A stretch of DNA of 64,000 bases from Marinobacterium marinum (GCF_013868415.1 NZ_JACEMT010000049.1:124001-188000); one strand, 5' to 3'; positions 18,901-27,791 are shown, counted from the stretch's first letter. Program-made: numbers and translations. Notes: generated from the sequence alone by a model not told the origin.

Positions 18901-21900
18901 GTGATCACCGAACAGGTGGCAGAGCAGGCTCTTGTAAAAGTGGTGCAGGCTGATAGCGGTACGGTGATCTTCCCGTTTCAGTTCGGCCAGATCACGTTCC
19001 TGGTGGTAAAAACGGCCGTCGAAGCGGGTCGGGTCCGTGCATTTGCCACGCAGGTTCTCCATCGTTTGCAGGACGAAGCGTGAATACTGCAGGGACTGTT
19101 GCTGGCGCGACAGTTTCAGTTGTGCCGCATACTGTTCCAGGCGTGGCTGTAGCTCGTCCAAGTTGCGGCAGAGTGGAAAGGCATACTGAATATAGGCTGC
19201 CAGTGCATAGGCACTCCATTCCAGATCGCCACAGTCAAGTGCCAGCTGGTGCGCATTGAGCAGTGATTCCATGCAATTTCGCAGGGGTTCGCGATAGTGG
19301 CGAATATAACTGTTGAACAACGAAAGCGTGCGATGGTGTGTGAGCATCGACGGCTGCTGCCGGTCCAGCTGCAGTGCCAACTTGCCCAGTCGGTAACCCT
19401 GTTCGATGGCGTTGAACTGACCACACAAAACACCGCCGTAGCCTGCGAATGCCAGGCCGGCAGCCGGGTTCAAGCCGTACTTGAGGGTGAGTTCCACCTG
19501 TCGCGCCATGACCAGGGGGCGCAGTTCTGAACTGGAAAACTTGATTGCACCAAACATGCAGGCCAAGATCGGCATGGCGGCCAGCAGCTCGGGACTGGTC
19601 ATGTTGGGCAGTTGCAAAATCTTGTCTTCAGGTGTGCGGCGCAGCAGCCACTGCGTGCGTCCCAGTGCAAATGCCAATTGTTTGTCGCGGGGCTTCTCCG
19701 GGATAGTGACGCCCAGTTGTTGCAGGGCCATCCGGGCGGTTTGCAGGGCCTGATGGAATTCGTTGTTGGCAACCTGAAACTGGATCTGGATCTCGTACAC
19801 TCGGATACGGTCCAGCAGTCGAACCGCATGGGCTTCAACCGTGCGCACAAGCTCCAGCATACGATCCAGCTGTCCCTTGATATTGGCCAGTGCGGCAGCG
19901 GCCGTGTGCAACTCCAGAGTGAGGGCATAGTCGTTTTGCCAACTGTTGTCTGGCAGCAGGGACAGGCCGGTATTCAGATAGTCCATGGCCGAATCGAATG
20001 CTGCCGATTCTTTGGCTTTGAGGCCAGCCCGCAGATTCAGGCGGGCCAGTTGCAGACGTTCATCGTCGGACGCTAGATGCTGCTGTGCCAGATTCAGATG
20101 ATTGCTGATTTCGAAAATACGACTGTCGATTTCGTCGGGCGAGAGACTGTGTTGCAGCTGGCGCCCAATCTGGAGGTGTAGCTGCTCCAGTGCGGCATGA
20201 TCAATCAGGGAGTAGGCCGCTTGTTGGACCCGGTCATGGACGAATCGGAACCGGGTGCGTTCGGGTTCCAGGTTCTGGAACAGACGGTAGCTGTCGTCCT
20301 GAGGGATGATCAGCCCCTCGGCGAGGGCGGGCCAGAGCCGTGTCGAAGCGTCTCGCGGCTGCAGCCCGCTGACAACCGACAGCGTATGCAGATTGAAGCT
20401 GCCGCCGATGCAGGCTGCCAGTGGCAGTATCATCTGACTGGTTTCAGGCAGACGCTGGATTTTGCTGACCATGAGTTCGATGACGTTGTCGGTCATCTCT
20501 TGGGCGCGGATGGCACCTTCGTTCCATTGCCAGCGCTGCTCGCGAAAGCTGATCAGTCCGTCCTGGTGCAGCGCGTGCAGGAACTGGCCAAGAAAAAACG
20601 GGTTGCCCTGCGTTTTTGCCAGGCAAGCCTGTGCCAGAGAGCGGCAGCTGGCCGGTTCGACACGCAAGGTATCGGCCACCAGTTGGTTGATCTCGTTCAG
20701 TTGCAGGGGGTGCAGGGCCATTTCCAGTGGCGGGCGTTTGGTCTTGTGTAATTGAGCCAGCAGGGTCAATAGGGGGTGTGAAGGGCTCAGCTTGTGATCA
20801 CGATAACTGCCGATCAGCATCAGGCCGGGCGGAGGCGTGACACTGACCAGTTTTTCGATCAGGTGCAGCGAGGCCAGGTCAGCCCAGTGCAGGTCATCCA
20901 GAAACAGCACCAGAGGCTGCTCGGGGGTAGCCAGAAGGCGCAGCATCTGGATGAAAATATGAGAAAACCGGTTCTGTTCTTCCAGAGATGGCAGGGGAGG
21001 CAGAACAGGCTGGTTGCCGATGATCAGTTCCAGTTCGGGAATCAGTTTGATCAGTACCTGCGCATGAGTGCCGATACCGTCATGCAGGCGTTTGCGCCAG
21101 CGGGCGATGCGTTCTTCCGGTTCGGTCAGCAGTCGACGTACCAGTCCTTGCAGAGCCTGAACGATGGCGTAGTAGGGGCGGTTGCGTCGGAATTGGTCGA
21201 ATTTTCCGGCGTTGAAACTGCCGCCCTGTTCGTTCACGTACTGCCGTAGTTCGTTGACCAGACTGGTTTTGCCGACACCTGCGTAGCCGGTGATCAATAC
21301 AAAGGGGTGGCCTCCGCGACGACAGCTGTCGTATTGCTCGCGCAGTTGGGCCAGCAGCGGCTGGCGGCCATACAGGCGTTGCGGAATCTGGAAGCGGGCC
21401 GACAGGTCGTGTGTACCAGGCTGGAAGCGCAGGTCGTATTCCTGGCACTGATGCGCCTGCAGACAGCGCTTGAGGTCATGGATCAGGCCCACGCTGGACT
21501 GGTAGCGCTGGGCGGCATCCTTGGACAGCAGCTTCAGGATAACCTGGGACAGCATTTCGGGCAGCTGGGGGTTGATCTGATGCGGGGTACGCGGCTGCTT
21601 GGCGATCTGGTCATGTACCAGGGTCGTGCCGTCGTCGCTGGCGAAAGGGGGACGTCCGGTCATCAGCTCGTACAGTGTAGCACCCAGACTGTAGTAGTCG
21701 CTGCGGTAGTCGATGCTGCGGTTGATGCGCCCGGTCTGTTCCGGGGCGATGTAGGCCAGCCCGGCCTGGTCAAGATGCGGTGTGTGCCAGTTGGCCTGTT
21801 CACGGCTTAATGAGGTGCTGCGAGAAAAGCCGATCAGCTCGACCATGCCTGTCTCGGGATTCAGCAGCAGGTGGTCCGGGGTGATCTGTTTGTGAGTGAT

Positions 21901-22269
21901 GCCCGCTTCGTGCAGGCGACCCAGCAACTCGCTGATTCTAATCGCTACGGTCAGCCATTCGGACCAGGTCAGCCGTTGTTCGCTGAGCAGTTGGCGGAGC
22001 GAGCGTGAGCCCGAGTCGAGATATACGATTGCGGGTCCCGACTCCAGCTGTAGCCATGTCAGAGGCTTGATCAGGCCGCTGATACTGAGTCGTGACAGGA
22101 TGTCATATTCATGCTGAAAACGGCTCAGCCGATCACGGTTACAGTGGTTGCGATCCAGCTGCTTGATCACCACATCCCGATTGTCCTGCAGTTGCACGGC
22201 TCGGCTGACACGGCAATCTTCGGTGGCGTGCAGTTGCCGGTAAACGCGGTAGCCATCGGGCGTTTTCAT
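15916..22269 (-). CDS. 2117-residue hybrid sensor: pseudokinase / AAA-TPR / GAF-PAS-histidine kinase-REC-Hpt
   Basis: Domain order: Ser/Thr-kinase-like 1-270; STAND/AAA ATPase from about 300 with Walker A GYAGVGKTS (328-336) and Walker B LVLFLDD (D458/D459); a long helical TPR-like region to about 1300; GAF about 1313-1480; PAS about 1483-1593; HisKA with H1632 (SHEIRTPMNG); HATPase with DSGIGI and GGTGLGL; receiver with D1923; Hpt with H2056 (HKLAGTLGNFG). This is the cyanobacterial-type trifunctional layout. The kinase domain keeps the lysine (VIK, K36) and APE but has HKQ for HRD and IGF for DFG, so it is probably a pseudokinase. The start overlaps the response-regulator stop (ATGA). The phosphorelay probably ends on that regulator. 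The input signal may be an amine, by context. Confidence 0.9.
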   Translation of the reverse strand: MKTPDGYRVYRQLHATEDCRVSRAVQLQDNRDVVIKQLDRNHCNRDRLSRFQHEYDILSRLSISGLIKPLTWLQLESGPAIVYLDSGSRSLRQLLSEQRLTWSEWLTVAIRISELLGRLHEAGITHKQITPDHLLLNPETGMVELIGFSRSTSLSREQANWHTPHLDQAGLAYIAPEQTGRINRSIDYRSDYYSLGATLYELMTGRPPFASDDGTTLVHDQIAKQPRTPHQINPQLPEMLSQVILKLLSKDAAQRYQSSVGLIHDLKRCLQAHQCQEYDLRFQPGTHDLSARFQIPQRLYGRQPLLAQLREQYDSCRRGGHPFVLITGYAGVGKTSLVNELRQYVNEQGGSFNAGKFDQFRRNRPYYAIVQALQGLVRRLLTEPEERIARWRKRLHDGIGTHAQVLIKLIPELELIIGNQPVLPPLPSLEEQNRFSHIFIQMLRLLATPEQPLVLFLDDLHWADLASLHLIEKLVSVTPPPGLMLIGSYRDHKLSPSHPLLTLLAQLHKTKRPPLEMALHPLQLNEINQLVADTLRVEPASCRSLAQACLAKTQGNPFFLGQFLHALHQDGLISFREQRWQWNEGAIRAQEMTDNVIELMVSKIQRLPETSQMILPLAACIGGSFNLHTLSVVSGLQPRDASTRLWPALAEGLIIPQDDSYRLFQNLEPERTRFRFVHDRVQQAAYSLIDHAALEQLHLQIGRQLQHSLSPDEIDSRIFEISNHLNLAQQHLASDDERLQLARLNLRAGLKAKESAAFDSAMDYLNTGLSLLPDNSWQNDYALTLELHTAAAALANIKGQLDRMLELVRTVEAHAVRLLDRIRVYEIQIQFQVANNEFHQALQTARMALQQLGVTIPEKPRDKQLAFALGRTQWLLRRTPEDKILQLPNMTSPELLAAMPILACMFGAIKFSSSELRPLVMARQVELTLKYGLNPAAGLAFAGYGGVLCGQFNAIEQGYRLGKLALQLDRQQPSMLTHHRTLSLFNSYIRHYREPLRNCMESLLNAHQLALDCGDLEWSAYALAAYIQYAFPLCRNLDELQPRLEQYAAQLKLSRQQQSLQYSRFVLQTMENLRGKCTDPTRFDGRFYHQERDLAELKREDHRTAISLHHFYKSLLCHLFGDHTSAYRHSEAGLELRASISGTLTVSWLLLINALSILALLPETSILQQPGRLKKVRQTLRYLRKLARFSPENQRHYADLLEAEIYRSQNRHTKAMDLYEQAIEQARLQGFVLAEAMATELAGQFYLAWGKPSIARTYLQDAYERYADWGGRAKLEQMQTCYPFTLERPLRYLDDPRPSSPSTVRPMLDNQAIDINSVIHASQAISDEIVLERLLQRLMQLALQNAGAQRAILVLRRHKGLFLEAEICLNQTPRLFHSQPLEQSGALLPLSIVHYVARTKDAVVLGNAIEHPTFQQDAYIRQHEPRSLLSIPILYHGALTAILYLEHSESRNIFNPDRLKTLQILASQAAISIENAKLYQSLEQSEQEYRSLFENSSEGIFRINRRGRFLSANPALVKLLGYPSAEAFLSTVTYVSRDCFIDRQECRQFLARLNRDERVLNFETRWRRSNGSEAFISISAHRITDEQQNLRYYEGSLTDISERKAKEQAELAREKAEAASEAKSHFLATMSHEIRTPMNGILGMAQLLMRSTLSPEQQQQVDSIYRSGQSLLSILNDILDFTKIEAGQMELEQVTFSLHELLERLRLLLHPMAQDKRLELIMRLDPDLPDRLLGDPRALNQILLNFCTNALKFTQSGYVLIKVRPLPAHNAAHCRLQFAVEDSGIGIPPAAHSRIFMHFSQADSSITRRFGGTGLGLSICKRLAELQGGSIGFDSQPDSGSRFWVELEYLQATDAPRAPGLPDAPPAPAKSCLDILLVEDTPINQQVTRGLLEAEGHSVSIADDGYTALSMHNDHHYDLVLMDIHLPDMDGIETTRRLRQHPDPARAGIRIIALTASVTPTEVRRYQQAGMDAVVSKPLQFDELNRLLLPACHTIDAKQQPEPHSLPLDHSLLDQHLKMLGRTRFNQLCLQMRSQCQELLQQLSRAKPPEQSALLHKLAGTLGNFGLSQASALSRQLERVTASPTDLNELQQLCQYSLTTLWTHYSIPPDTPDTGSV

Positions 22270-23000
22270 GAGGTGCTGCTGCCGGCAAACATGTAGCCGG
22301 CACCATGTGCCGTCAGAATGAGCTGGGGATTGGACGGGTTGTCGCCCAGCTTGCGGCGCAGGCGCCCGATCAATACATCAACGGAGCGATCATTGGGTGT
22401 CCACTCGCGATCATGGATTGCATCCATGAGTTGGTCGCGCGAAAGCACCTGGCCGGAGTGGTGAATCAGGGTCTGCAGCAGTTTAAACTCGCCCTCGGGC
22501 AGACGCTCCGGTCGGCCATCGGGGCTGACCAGTTGCCGCTTGTGAGGGTCCAGCTGCCAGCCCTCGAAGGCGTAGCCGTTGTGCTGGCGTCGGTTATCAC
22601 CGGGATCACGGGCATCGGGGCTGAACATGCGCCAAAGCAGATTCTTGGCCCGTACCAGCAGCTCGCGTGGATTGAATGGCTTGGTGACATAGTCGTCGGC
22701 ACCCAGCTCCAGGCCCACGATGCGGTCGATCTCATCCCCCTTGCTGGTCACCAGAATAATGCCGACGGGCGAGTTGGCGCGCAACTCCCGTGTTACGGTC
22801 AGACCGTCCTTGCCGGGCAGATTAATGTCGAGCAGCACCAGATCGACCGATTCCTGACTGATACGCTTATTCAGTTGATCGGCATTGTCAGCTTCCGAAA
22901 CCCGGTAACCGGCCTGTTCGAAATAGCTGACCAGCAGGGAGCGGGAGGCCAGGTCATCTTCAACGATCAGAATGTGAATGTCGGCAGGTGTATGTTTCAT
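22266..23000 (-). CDS. OmpR-family response regulator, probable regulator of the amine dehydrogenase cluster
   Basis: 244 residues. The receiver has the acidic pair E14-D15-D16, phospho-acceptor D58 (LLDINLPGKDG), T/S (LVTSKGD) and K (VTKPFNP). The C-terminal half is a winged helix (EFKLLQTLIHHSGQVLSRDQLM, RSVDVLIGRLRRKLGD), resembling TorR/ArcA. It is the first gene of a two-gene operon with the giant kinase (4-bp overlap), transcribed away from qhpA. OmpR-type regulators bind tandem direct repeats at 10-11 bp, and exactly such repeats lie in the shared intergenic region and before the porin at 45277. Confidence 0.93.
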   Translation of the reverse strand: MKHTPADIHILIVEDDLASRSLLVSYFEQAGYRVSEADNADQLNKRISQESVDLVLLDINLPGKDGLTVTRELRANSPVGIILVTSKGDEIDRIVGLELGADDYVTKPFNPRELLVRAKNLLWRMFSPDARDPGDNRRQHNGYAFEGWQLDPHKRQLVSPDGRPERLPEGEFKLLQTLIHHSGQVLSRDQLMDAIHDREWTPNDRSVDVLIGRLRRKLGDNPSNPQLILTAHGAGYMFAGSSTS

Positions 23001-23087
23001 CGAGGGGCCTCTTGGCTGTCAGGCACGATGGGGTTGGTGTGTGAGGTGGGCAATATCAACCGAGTGACAGTAAAGTGAAAGTCATTT

Positions 23088-23159
23088 TTACATTTTGTTA
23101 CATCTGCACACAACTTAGCACAAAAGGGGGAAAATTAATTTACATGCCGGGTTTAGCTT
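23088..23159 (+). promoter_or_regulatory. Operator array upstream of qhpA (10-bp direct repeats)
   Basis: Half-sites TTACA at 23088, TTACA at 23098, ACACA at 23108 and GCACA at 23118 lie on one face of the DNA at exact 10-bp spacing. TTTACA follows at 23139 and TAGCTT at 23154. The same elements at the same offsets occur before the porin gene (45136-45207). It probably binds the divergently encoded OmpR-type regulator. The expected -10 is poor, consistent with activator dependence. Confidence 0.65.
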
Positions 23160-23247
23160 AGGCACGAGCACTGAAGCGGGGTCGGGCCAGTGCCGCCTTT
23201 TTCCCGCTCGGGCGAATAACAAGATCCATCTCATCAGTGAGGGAGTG

Positions 23248-24852
23248 ATGGCATTGAGTAATAATAATTCGAAACGTGCAACACTTGGCCTGGGCGCTAT
23301 CGCCGTGGCCGGGTTGGTCAGCACGCCGCTGCTGGCTCAGGATGCGCATCAGCTTATCCGGGACAACTGTGTGGGCTGTCATACCGAAAGCGGTACGACG
23401 GCTGCACCGAGTTTTTCCCGCATCAGCGAACAGCGCAAAAGCCCTGAAGGCTGGTTGATGACCATCAATCGGATGACTCACTTGCGAGGTCTGGAACTGA
23501 CGTCCGAGGATAAGCGTGCACTGGTAAAGGTGCTGGCCGATCGGCAAGGGCTTGCGCCCGAGGAGACCGAGGGTTATCGCTATCTGCTGGAGCAGAATAC
23601 CAACATTATCGAAAGTGGTATCAATCAGGGCTTGACCGAAACCTGTGGCCGCTGTCACTCCGAAGCGCGCTTTGCCCTGCAGCGCCGGAGTGAAGACGAA
23701 TGGAAATATCTTGTCAACTTCCACATGGGACAGTTCCCGAGCACTGAATTCCATTCCATGTCCCGTGACCGTCCCTGGTATCAGATTGCTTTCAACGAAA
23801 CGGCAGTTGAATTGGGCCAGCGCTTCCCGTTGCACAGTAAGGAATGGAGCAACTGGCAGGCTGCGGCCAGAAATGACCTGATGGGACGTTGGCGCGTAAC
23901 CGGTTTCGTACCGGGTAAGGGCGAATTTGCAGGCTGGATGAGTGCGGCCAAAACAGCCGAAGGACGTTACGACGTGACGCTGACCGGCCGGTATGCCGAT
24001 GGAGCTGCCTTGGCTGGCGAGGGTAAGGCGACCCTTTACACCGGTTATGAATGGCGCGCAGGCTTGACTATTGATGGTGTCAAAATGCGTCAGGTGATGG
24101 CGGCCAACGAGCAGGGTACTGCTCTGGATGGTCGTATGTTCCTGGCGGCCGAGCGAGAGATTGGCGGTGACATGCGCGCTGTGCGTGATCAGGGCAAGAC
24201 GGAACTGGTGGCGATTCAGCCAGCCTATCTGCGTGCGGGCGAGAGCACCGAATTGACGCTGATTGGGCAGAACCTGGCAGGTGATATCGACCTGGGCGAC
24301 GGTGTTGTGGTTGAAAAAGTGCTGTCTCGAAATGCCGACCGTATCACTCTGCAGGCTCGAGCCGAAGGTGCAGAGGGTGTACGGATGGCGCGCGTCGGCA
24401 CCAGTAAACAGCTGTCGGCACTGACGGTTTATAACACCCTGGCACGGGTGGAAGTGTTGCCGACCGATGCCGTGACCCGTATTGGCGGTGCCGGCGGCAA
24501 TATGCCGAAGGTGCGTGCAGCCTATCGTGCCGTGGGATATAGCGTTGGTGCCGATGGCAAGCCGGGGACCGAAGATGATCTGCGTCTGGGTTACATGCCG
24601 GCCAGCTGGAGCATCAAGCCGGCTGACGAGGTCGCGGCTCACGAGAAGGACGACCGGTATGCGGGCAGCATCGATGCCTCGGGTATCTTCACACCGGGCG
24701 ATGCCGGTTTGAACCCCGAACGCAAGCGCTCGGCCAATAATGTCGGTCGTTTGAAGGTCGTGGCCAGTGTGGCCGACGGTGATGCCCGTGTTGAGGGCGA
24801 GGGTAATATGCTGGTATCGGTGCAGGACTTCGTCCGCCGAGTGCTTGATTGA
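23248..24852 (+). CDS. qhpA: Quinohemoprotein amine dehydrogenase alpha subunit (di-haem)
   Basis: 534 residues from ATG 23248 (GAGG five bases upstream). A signal peptide (ATLGLGAIAVAGLVSTPLLAQ) sends it to the periplasm. Two c-type haem motifs, CVGCH at residues 41-45 and CGRCH at 133-137, form the N-terminal di-haem cytochrome domain. The rest is the beta-barrel domains typical of this subunit (GRWRVTGFVPGKG, AYLRAGESTELTLIGQNL). It passes electrons from the CTQ cofactor of the gamma subunit to external acceptors during oxidation of primary amines to aldehydes. It is the first gene of the cluster, preceded by an operator array. Also called peaA. Confidence 0.95.
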   Translation: MALSNNNSKRATLGLGAIAVAGLVSTPLLAQDAHQLIRDNCVGCHTESGTTAAPSFSRISEQRKSPEGWLMTINRMTHLRGLELTSEDKRALVKVLADRQGLAPEETEGYRYLLEQNTNIIESGINQGLTETCGRCHSEARFALQRRSEDEWKYLVNFHMGQFPSTEFHSMSRDRPWYQIAFNETAVELGQRFPLHSKEWSNWQAAARNDLMGRWRVTGFVPGKGEFAGWMSAAKTAEGRYDVTLTGRYADGAALAGEGKATLYTGYEWRAGLTIDGVKMRQVMAANEQGTALDGRMFLAAEREIGGDMRAVRDQGKTELVAIQPAYLRAGESTELTLIGQNLAGDIDLGDGVVVEKVLSRNADRITLQARAEGAEGVRMARVGTSKQLSALTVYNTLARVEVLPTDAVTRIGGAGGNMPKVRAAYRAVGYSVGADGKPGTEDDLRLGYMPASWSIKPADEVAAHEKDDRYAGSIDASGIFTPGDAGLNPERKRSANNVGRLKVVASVADGDARVEGEGNMLVSVQDFVRRVLD

Positions 24853-24905
24853 GCCCGTTGTAACCCGAACACGTAGCCACCCACTAGAACAATAAAGAGG
24901 TGAAC

Positions 24906-26339
24906 ATGGGCGCCATGACACTAGTGAAACCGAATCTGCATCGGGTCGATGTCGATGCGCGGCAGATGCTGTTTCATATACCCAGTAGCAGTATCTTCGA
25001 GCTGGACGAGTTGGGGCGCGAGCTGCTGCAGGTGTTTGATCGCCACGAGCAGGTGGAGCCCGGCCATCTGGCTGAGCTCCGGGCACGCTATTCGCCGGAT
25101 GCCGTCAATGAAGTGCTGGACGAGCTGCGCAGCCTGGAGGTGATCTCCGAGAGCGGTGTGGCGGTGCGGATCAATCCCGAGCCGCAGAAGGTAGAACAAT
25201 TTCCCCTTAATACCGTGGTGTTGAATGTCAACACGGGATGCAACCTGAGTTGTACCTACTGCTACAAGGAAGATCTGACCACACCGTCGAAAGGCGAAAA
25301 AATGGCCTACGATACGGCGATCAAGTCGGTCGAAATGCTGCTGCGGGAGTCGCCGGGCCAGGAGGCCTACAACGTGGTGTTCTTCGGTGGTGAACCGTTG
25401 TCCAACATGCCGTTGATCCGTGAAGTCGTGGCCTACTGCGAACAGCGTTTTGCCGAGCTGGACGCGACCGTGGATTTCACCATGACCACCAATGCCACCC
25501 TGCTCAATGAAGAACTGGTGGACTGGTTCAATGCCCATCGTTTTGGTCTGACCATTTCCATGGATGGCCCCAAGGCGATGCATGACAAGAACCGCATTAC
25601 CGTTGGTGGCCAGGGGACCTATGATGTGGTCAAGCGTAAGGTGGACATGCTGCTCGAGCGTTATACCGCTCGTCCGGTGGGCTGCCGAGTCACGCTGACG
25701 CGTGGCGTTACGGATGTCGAAACCATTTTCGACCATCTCTATAACGAGCTGGGCTTTTTCGAAGTGGGTTTCGGTCCTGTGACCTCGGGTGATATTGCCG
25801 AATTCAACCTGACCGGAGAGGAGCTGGTCGAGGTGTTTGCGGGAATGAAACGTCTGGGACGACGTTACCTGGCAGCGGCATTGCGCAACGAAAACTTCGG
25901 CTACGGCAACATGCATCAGCTGATTACCGATATGTACGAGGGCAACAAGAAACTGGTGCCCTGCGGTGCGGGCCTTGGGCTGCTTGCCGTGGACAAGGAT
26001 GGCGGGCTTAACCTGTGCCATCGCTTTACCGGTTCTGATCTACCCACTTTCGGTAATGTTGATGCGGGCATCGATAAGGCCAGTTTGGGCCAGTTTGTTG
26101 AAAAGCGCCTGGATCGCAGCAACACCGGTTGTGAAACCTGCCGTATTCGAAACCTCTGTTCGGGTGGTTGTTACCACGAAAGTTATGCCAAATATGGAGA
26201 TCCGACGCATCCTTCCTACCACTATTGCGATCTGATGCGCGATTGGATCGATTTCGGTGTGGAAGTGTATTCGCGGATCATGCTCGAGAACCCCGCGTTC
26301 TTTGCAGCACATGTCTCTCCGAGGAGGAGTGCCAAATGA
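24906..26339 (+). CDS. qhpD: Radical SAM/SPASM maturase of the QHNDH gamma subunit
   Basis: 477 residues from ATG 24906 behind AAGAGG. The radical SAM cluster motif is C112-x3-C116-x2-C119 ([12 protein letters not shown]), with the FFGGEPL glycine motif after it. The C-terminal SPASM-like region has the auxiliary-cluster cysteines ([28 protein letters not shown]). The family forms the three Cys-to-Asp/Glu thioether bonds inside the gamma subunit in the cytoplasm. Its stop overlaps the start of qhpC (ATGA), coupling enzyme and substrate. Also called peaB. Confidence 0.95.
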   Translation: MGAMTLVKPNLHRVDVDARQMLFHIPSSSIFELDELGRELLQVFDRHEQVEPGHLAELRARYSPDAVNEVLDELRSLEVISESGVAVRINPEPQKVEQFPLNTVVLNVNTGCNLSCTYCYKEDLTTPSKGEKMAYDTAIKSVEMLLRESPGQEAYNVVFFGGEPLSNMPLIREVVAYCEQRFAELDATVDFTMTTNATLLNEELVDWFNAHRFGLTISMDGPKAMHDKNRITVGGQGTYDVVKRKVDMLLERYTARPVGCRVTLTRGVTDVETIFDHLYNELGFFEVGFGPVTSGDIAEFNLTGEELVEVFAGMKRLGRRYLAAALRNENFGYGNMHQLITDMYEGNKKLVPCGAGLGLLAVDKDGGLNLCHRFTGSDLPTFGNVDAGIDKASLGQFVEKRLDRSNTGCETCRIRNLCSGGCYHESYAKYGDPTHPSYHYCDLMRDWIDFGVEVYSRIMLENPAFFAAHVSPRRSAK

Positions 26340-26659
26340 AACATCTCAAGTCTATGAACAAAAAAGCCCAGCTGATCAACAAGGCGGTCAGCTCTGAAGA
26401 AGTGGAAGACGTTGTTGCCATGCAGGTTGTTGTGGGCTGTACCGCTACAACCGACCCGGGTTGGGAACTGGATCCCTTTGGTGGCCTGGGCTCGCTCTGT
26501 CAGCCGATGGAGTCCGACCTGTACGGCTGTGCCGATGCCTGCTGGTGGCCGGCGCAGGTACCGGACACCATGCACACCTACCAGGAATGGGGTGAGGGTG
26601 TGGCGAAAGCCGATAAGGACTGGCGCAAGCTGGACGGTATTTTCGAGGATGCAGAGTAA
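26336..26659 (+). CDS. qhpC: QHNDH gamma subunit precursor, carries the CTQ cofactor
   Basis: 107 residues. Numbering against the known mature gamma subunit fits exactly if a 28-residue leader (ending VVA) is removed. The thioether pairs then become Cys7-Glu16, Cys27-Asp33 and Cys41-Asp49 (precursor C35-E44, C55-D61, C69-D77), and the CTQ pair is Cys37 and Trp43 (precursor C65 and W71). All eight residues are present in [18 protein letters not shown] and [14 protein letters not shown]. There is no Sec signal; export is thought to use the cluster's ABC transporter after leader cleavage by the subtilisin-like protease. It overlaps qhpD by 4 bp. Confidence 0.95.
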   Translation: MKHLKSMNKKAQLINKAVSSEEVEDVVAMQVVVGCTATTDPGWELDPFGGLGSLCQPMESDLYGCADACWWPAQVPDTMHTYQEWGEGVAKADKDWRKLDGIFEDAE

Positions 26660-26672
26660 CGGGAGCCGAGTG

Positions 26673-27791
26673 ATGAAATTGAACAATACGTTTAAATCAG
26701 CGGGCCTGACCGGTTCTCTGGCGCTGGGCGGTATCCTGTCGGCGGTGGCGCCGGCAGCAATGGCGGATCAGGAATATCTGCTGACCGTGACGCGTCCCAA
26801 CCAGTTGCATGTTGTGGACATGAGTACCAACACGATCGCACGGACCTGTGATATTCCGGGACCTTTCGGTACCGGCTCCATTGCGTTGTCGCCGGACAAT
26901 ACGCATGCCTACGTGCTTAGTAACGGCACCAAGGATGTGTACGGGTTTGATATCCGCAACTGCGAGATCACGTTCAAGGCGGAGCAGTCTTCGCGCACTG
27001 AGCAGGTGATCACCATGCAGTCGATCACGGTCAGTGCGGATGGCACTGAGCTGTACACGGTCCAGAACCCGATCACAAAGCTGCGTGACCGTTATGAAGT
27101 GAAGCAGCCGCGACTGGCCGTTTTCAATATTGCAGACGGGATGAACGCCAAAGCGGTGCGTACTTACCCGGTGGATCGTCGTATTACCAAAATTGCCACC
27201 ACGGCCCAGAATGAAGTGATTTTGGGAGGCGGTGACCTGAAAGCGATCAACCCGAGAACCGGCGAGATCCGCATGGTCAGCAAACTGGCCAGTTGGGAGC
27301 GCGGACCGCTGTGGTTGCCGCCGGATGCATTTGCCATGCATTCTCAGGGTGAGCAGGCGAACGAGTACATCATGCCGTACTCAACCGCCAAATTCACCGA
27401 TGAAAGCATGGACATGGAAACGGCCGAATGGTGGTGGGGCATGAGTCGTGTTGATCTGGCAACCGGCCAGGCTGAGCGCATGGAAATATTCCCGTTCGAG
27501 TTCGTGATCTTCAACTTCATTACCGATCCGCGTGACTCCAATATCCTGTATGGCAGCTTTAATACGCTGTCCAAGCACGATATCAGTCAGAAGAAGACGC
27601 TGTTGGTACATGAGATGGAGCATTCCTACTATGACCTGAATATCTCCGGTGATGGCAAAACCCTTTATGTGGGGGGCACCAGCAGCGATATTTCGGTTCA
27701 TGACAGCGATACGCTGGAAAAAATCGGTTCTATCCAGTTGACCGGGGACATGTCGACATCTGACCTGCGTGTTGCCACCATCAAGGATTGA
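26673..27791 (+). CDS. qhpB: Quinohemoprotein amine dehydrogenase beta subunit
   Basis: 372 residues from ATG 26673 (GTG 26670 is adjacent), with GGGAG just upstream, 13 bp after qhpC. It has a signal peptide (SLALGGILSAVAPAAMA) and then a seven-bladed beta-propeller with repeated blade patterns (TGSIALSPDNTHAYVLSNGTKDVYGFDI, LNISGDGKTLYVGGTSSDISVHD). It holds the gamma subunit and helps form the active site in the periplasm. A terminator follows, so the structural genes end here as one unit. Also called peaD. Confidence 0.94.
   Translation: MKLNNTFKSAGLTGSLALGGILSAVAPAAMADQEYLLTVTRPNQLHVVDMSTNTIARTCDIPGPFGTGSIALSPDNTHAYVLSNGTKDVYGFDIRNCEITFKAEQSSRTEQVITMQSITVSADGTELYTVQNPITKLRDRYEVKQPRLAVFNIADGMNAKAVRTYPVDRRITKIATTAQNEVILGGGDLKAINPRTGEIRMVSKLASWERGPLWLPPDAFAMHSQGEQANEYIMPYSTAKFTDESMDMETAEWWWGMSRVDLATGQAERMEIFPFEFVIFNFITDPRDSNILYGSFNTLSKHDISQKKTLLVHEMEHSYYDLNISGDGKTLYVGGTSSDISVHDSDTLEKIGSIQLTGDMSTSDLRVATIKD

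Noticed and set aside
23139-23144. TTTACA as an ordinary -35 element
   Set aside because: No acceptable -10 is found 16-18 bp downstream at either qhpA or the porin, so it is listed as a conserved part of the operator instead.
23158-25086. 642-residue open frame on the minus strand opposite qhpA/qhpD
   Set aside because: It mirrors two well-recognised genes, has low-complexity His/Arg/Gln-rich composition and no domain. It is an antisense shadow of GC-rich coding DNA.
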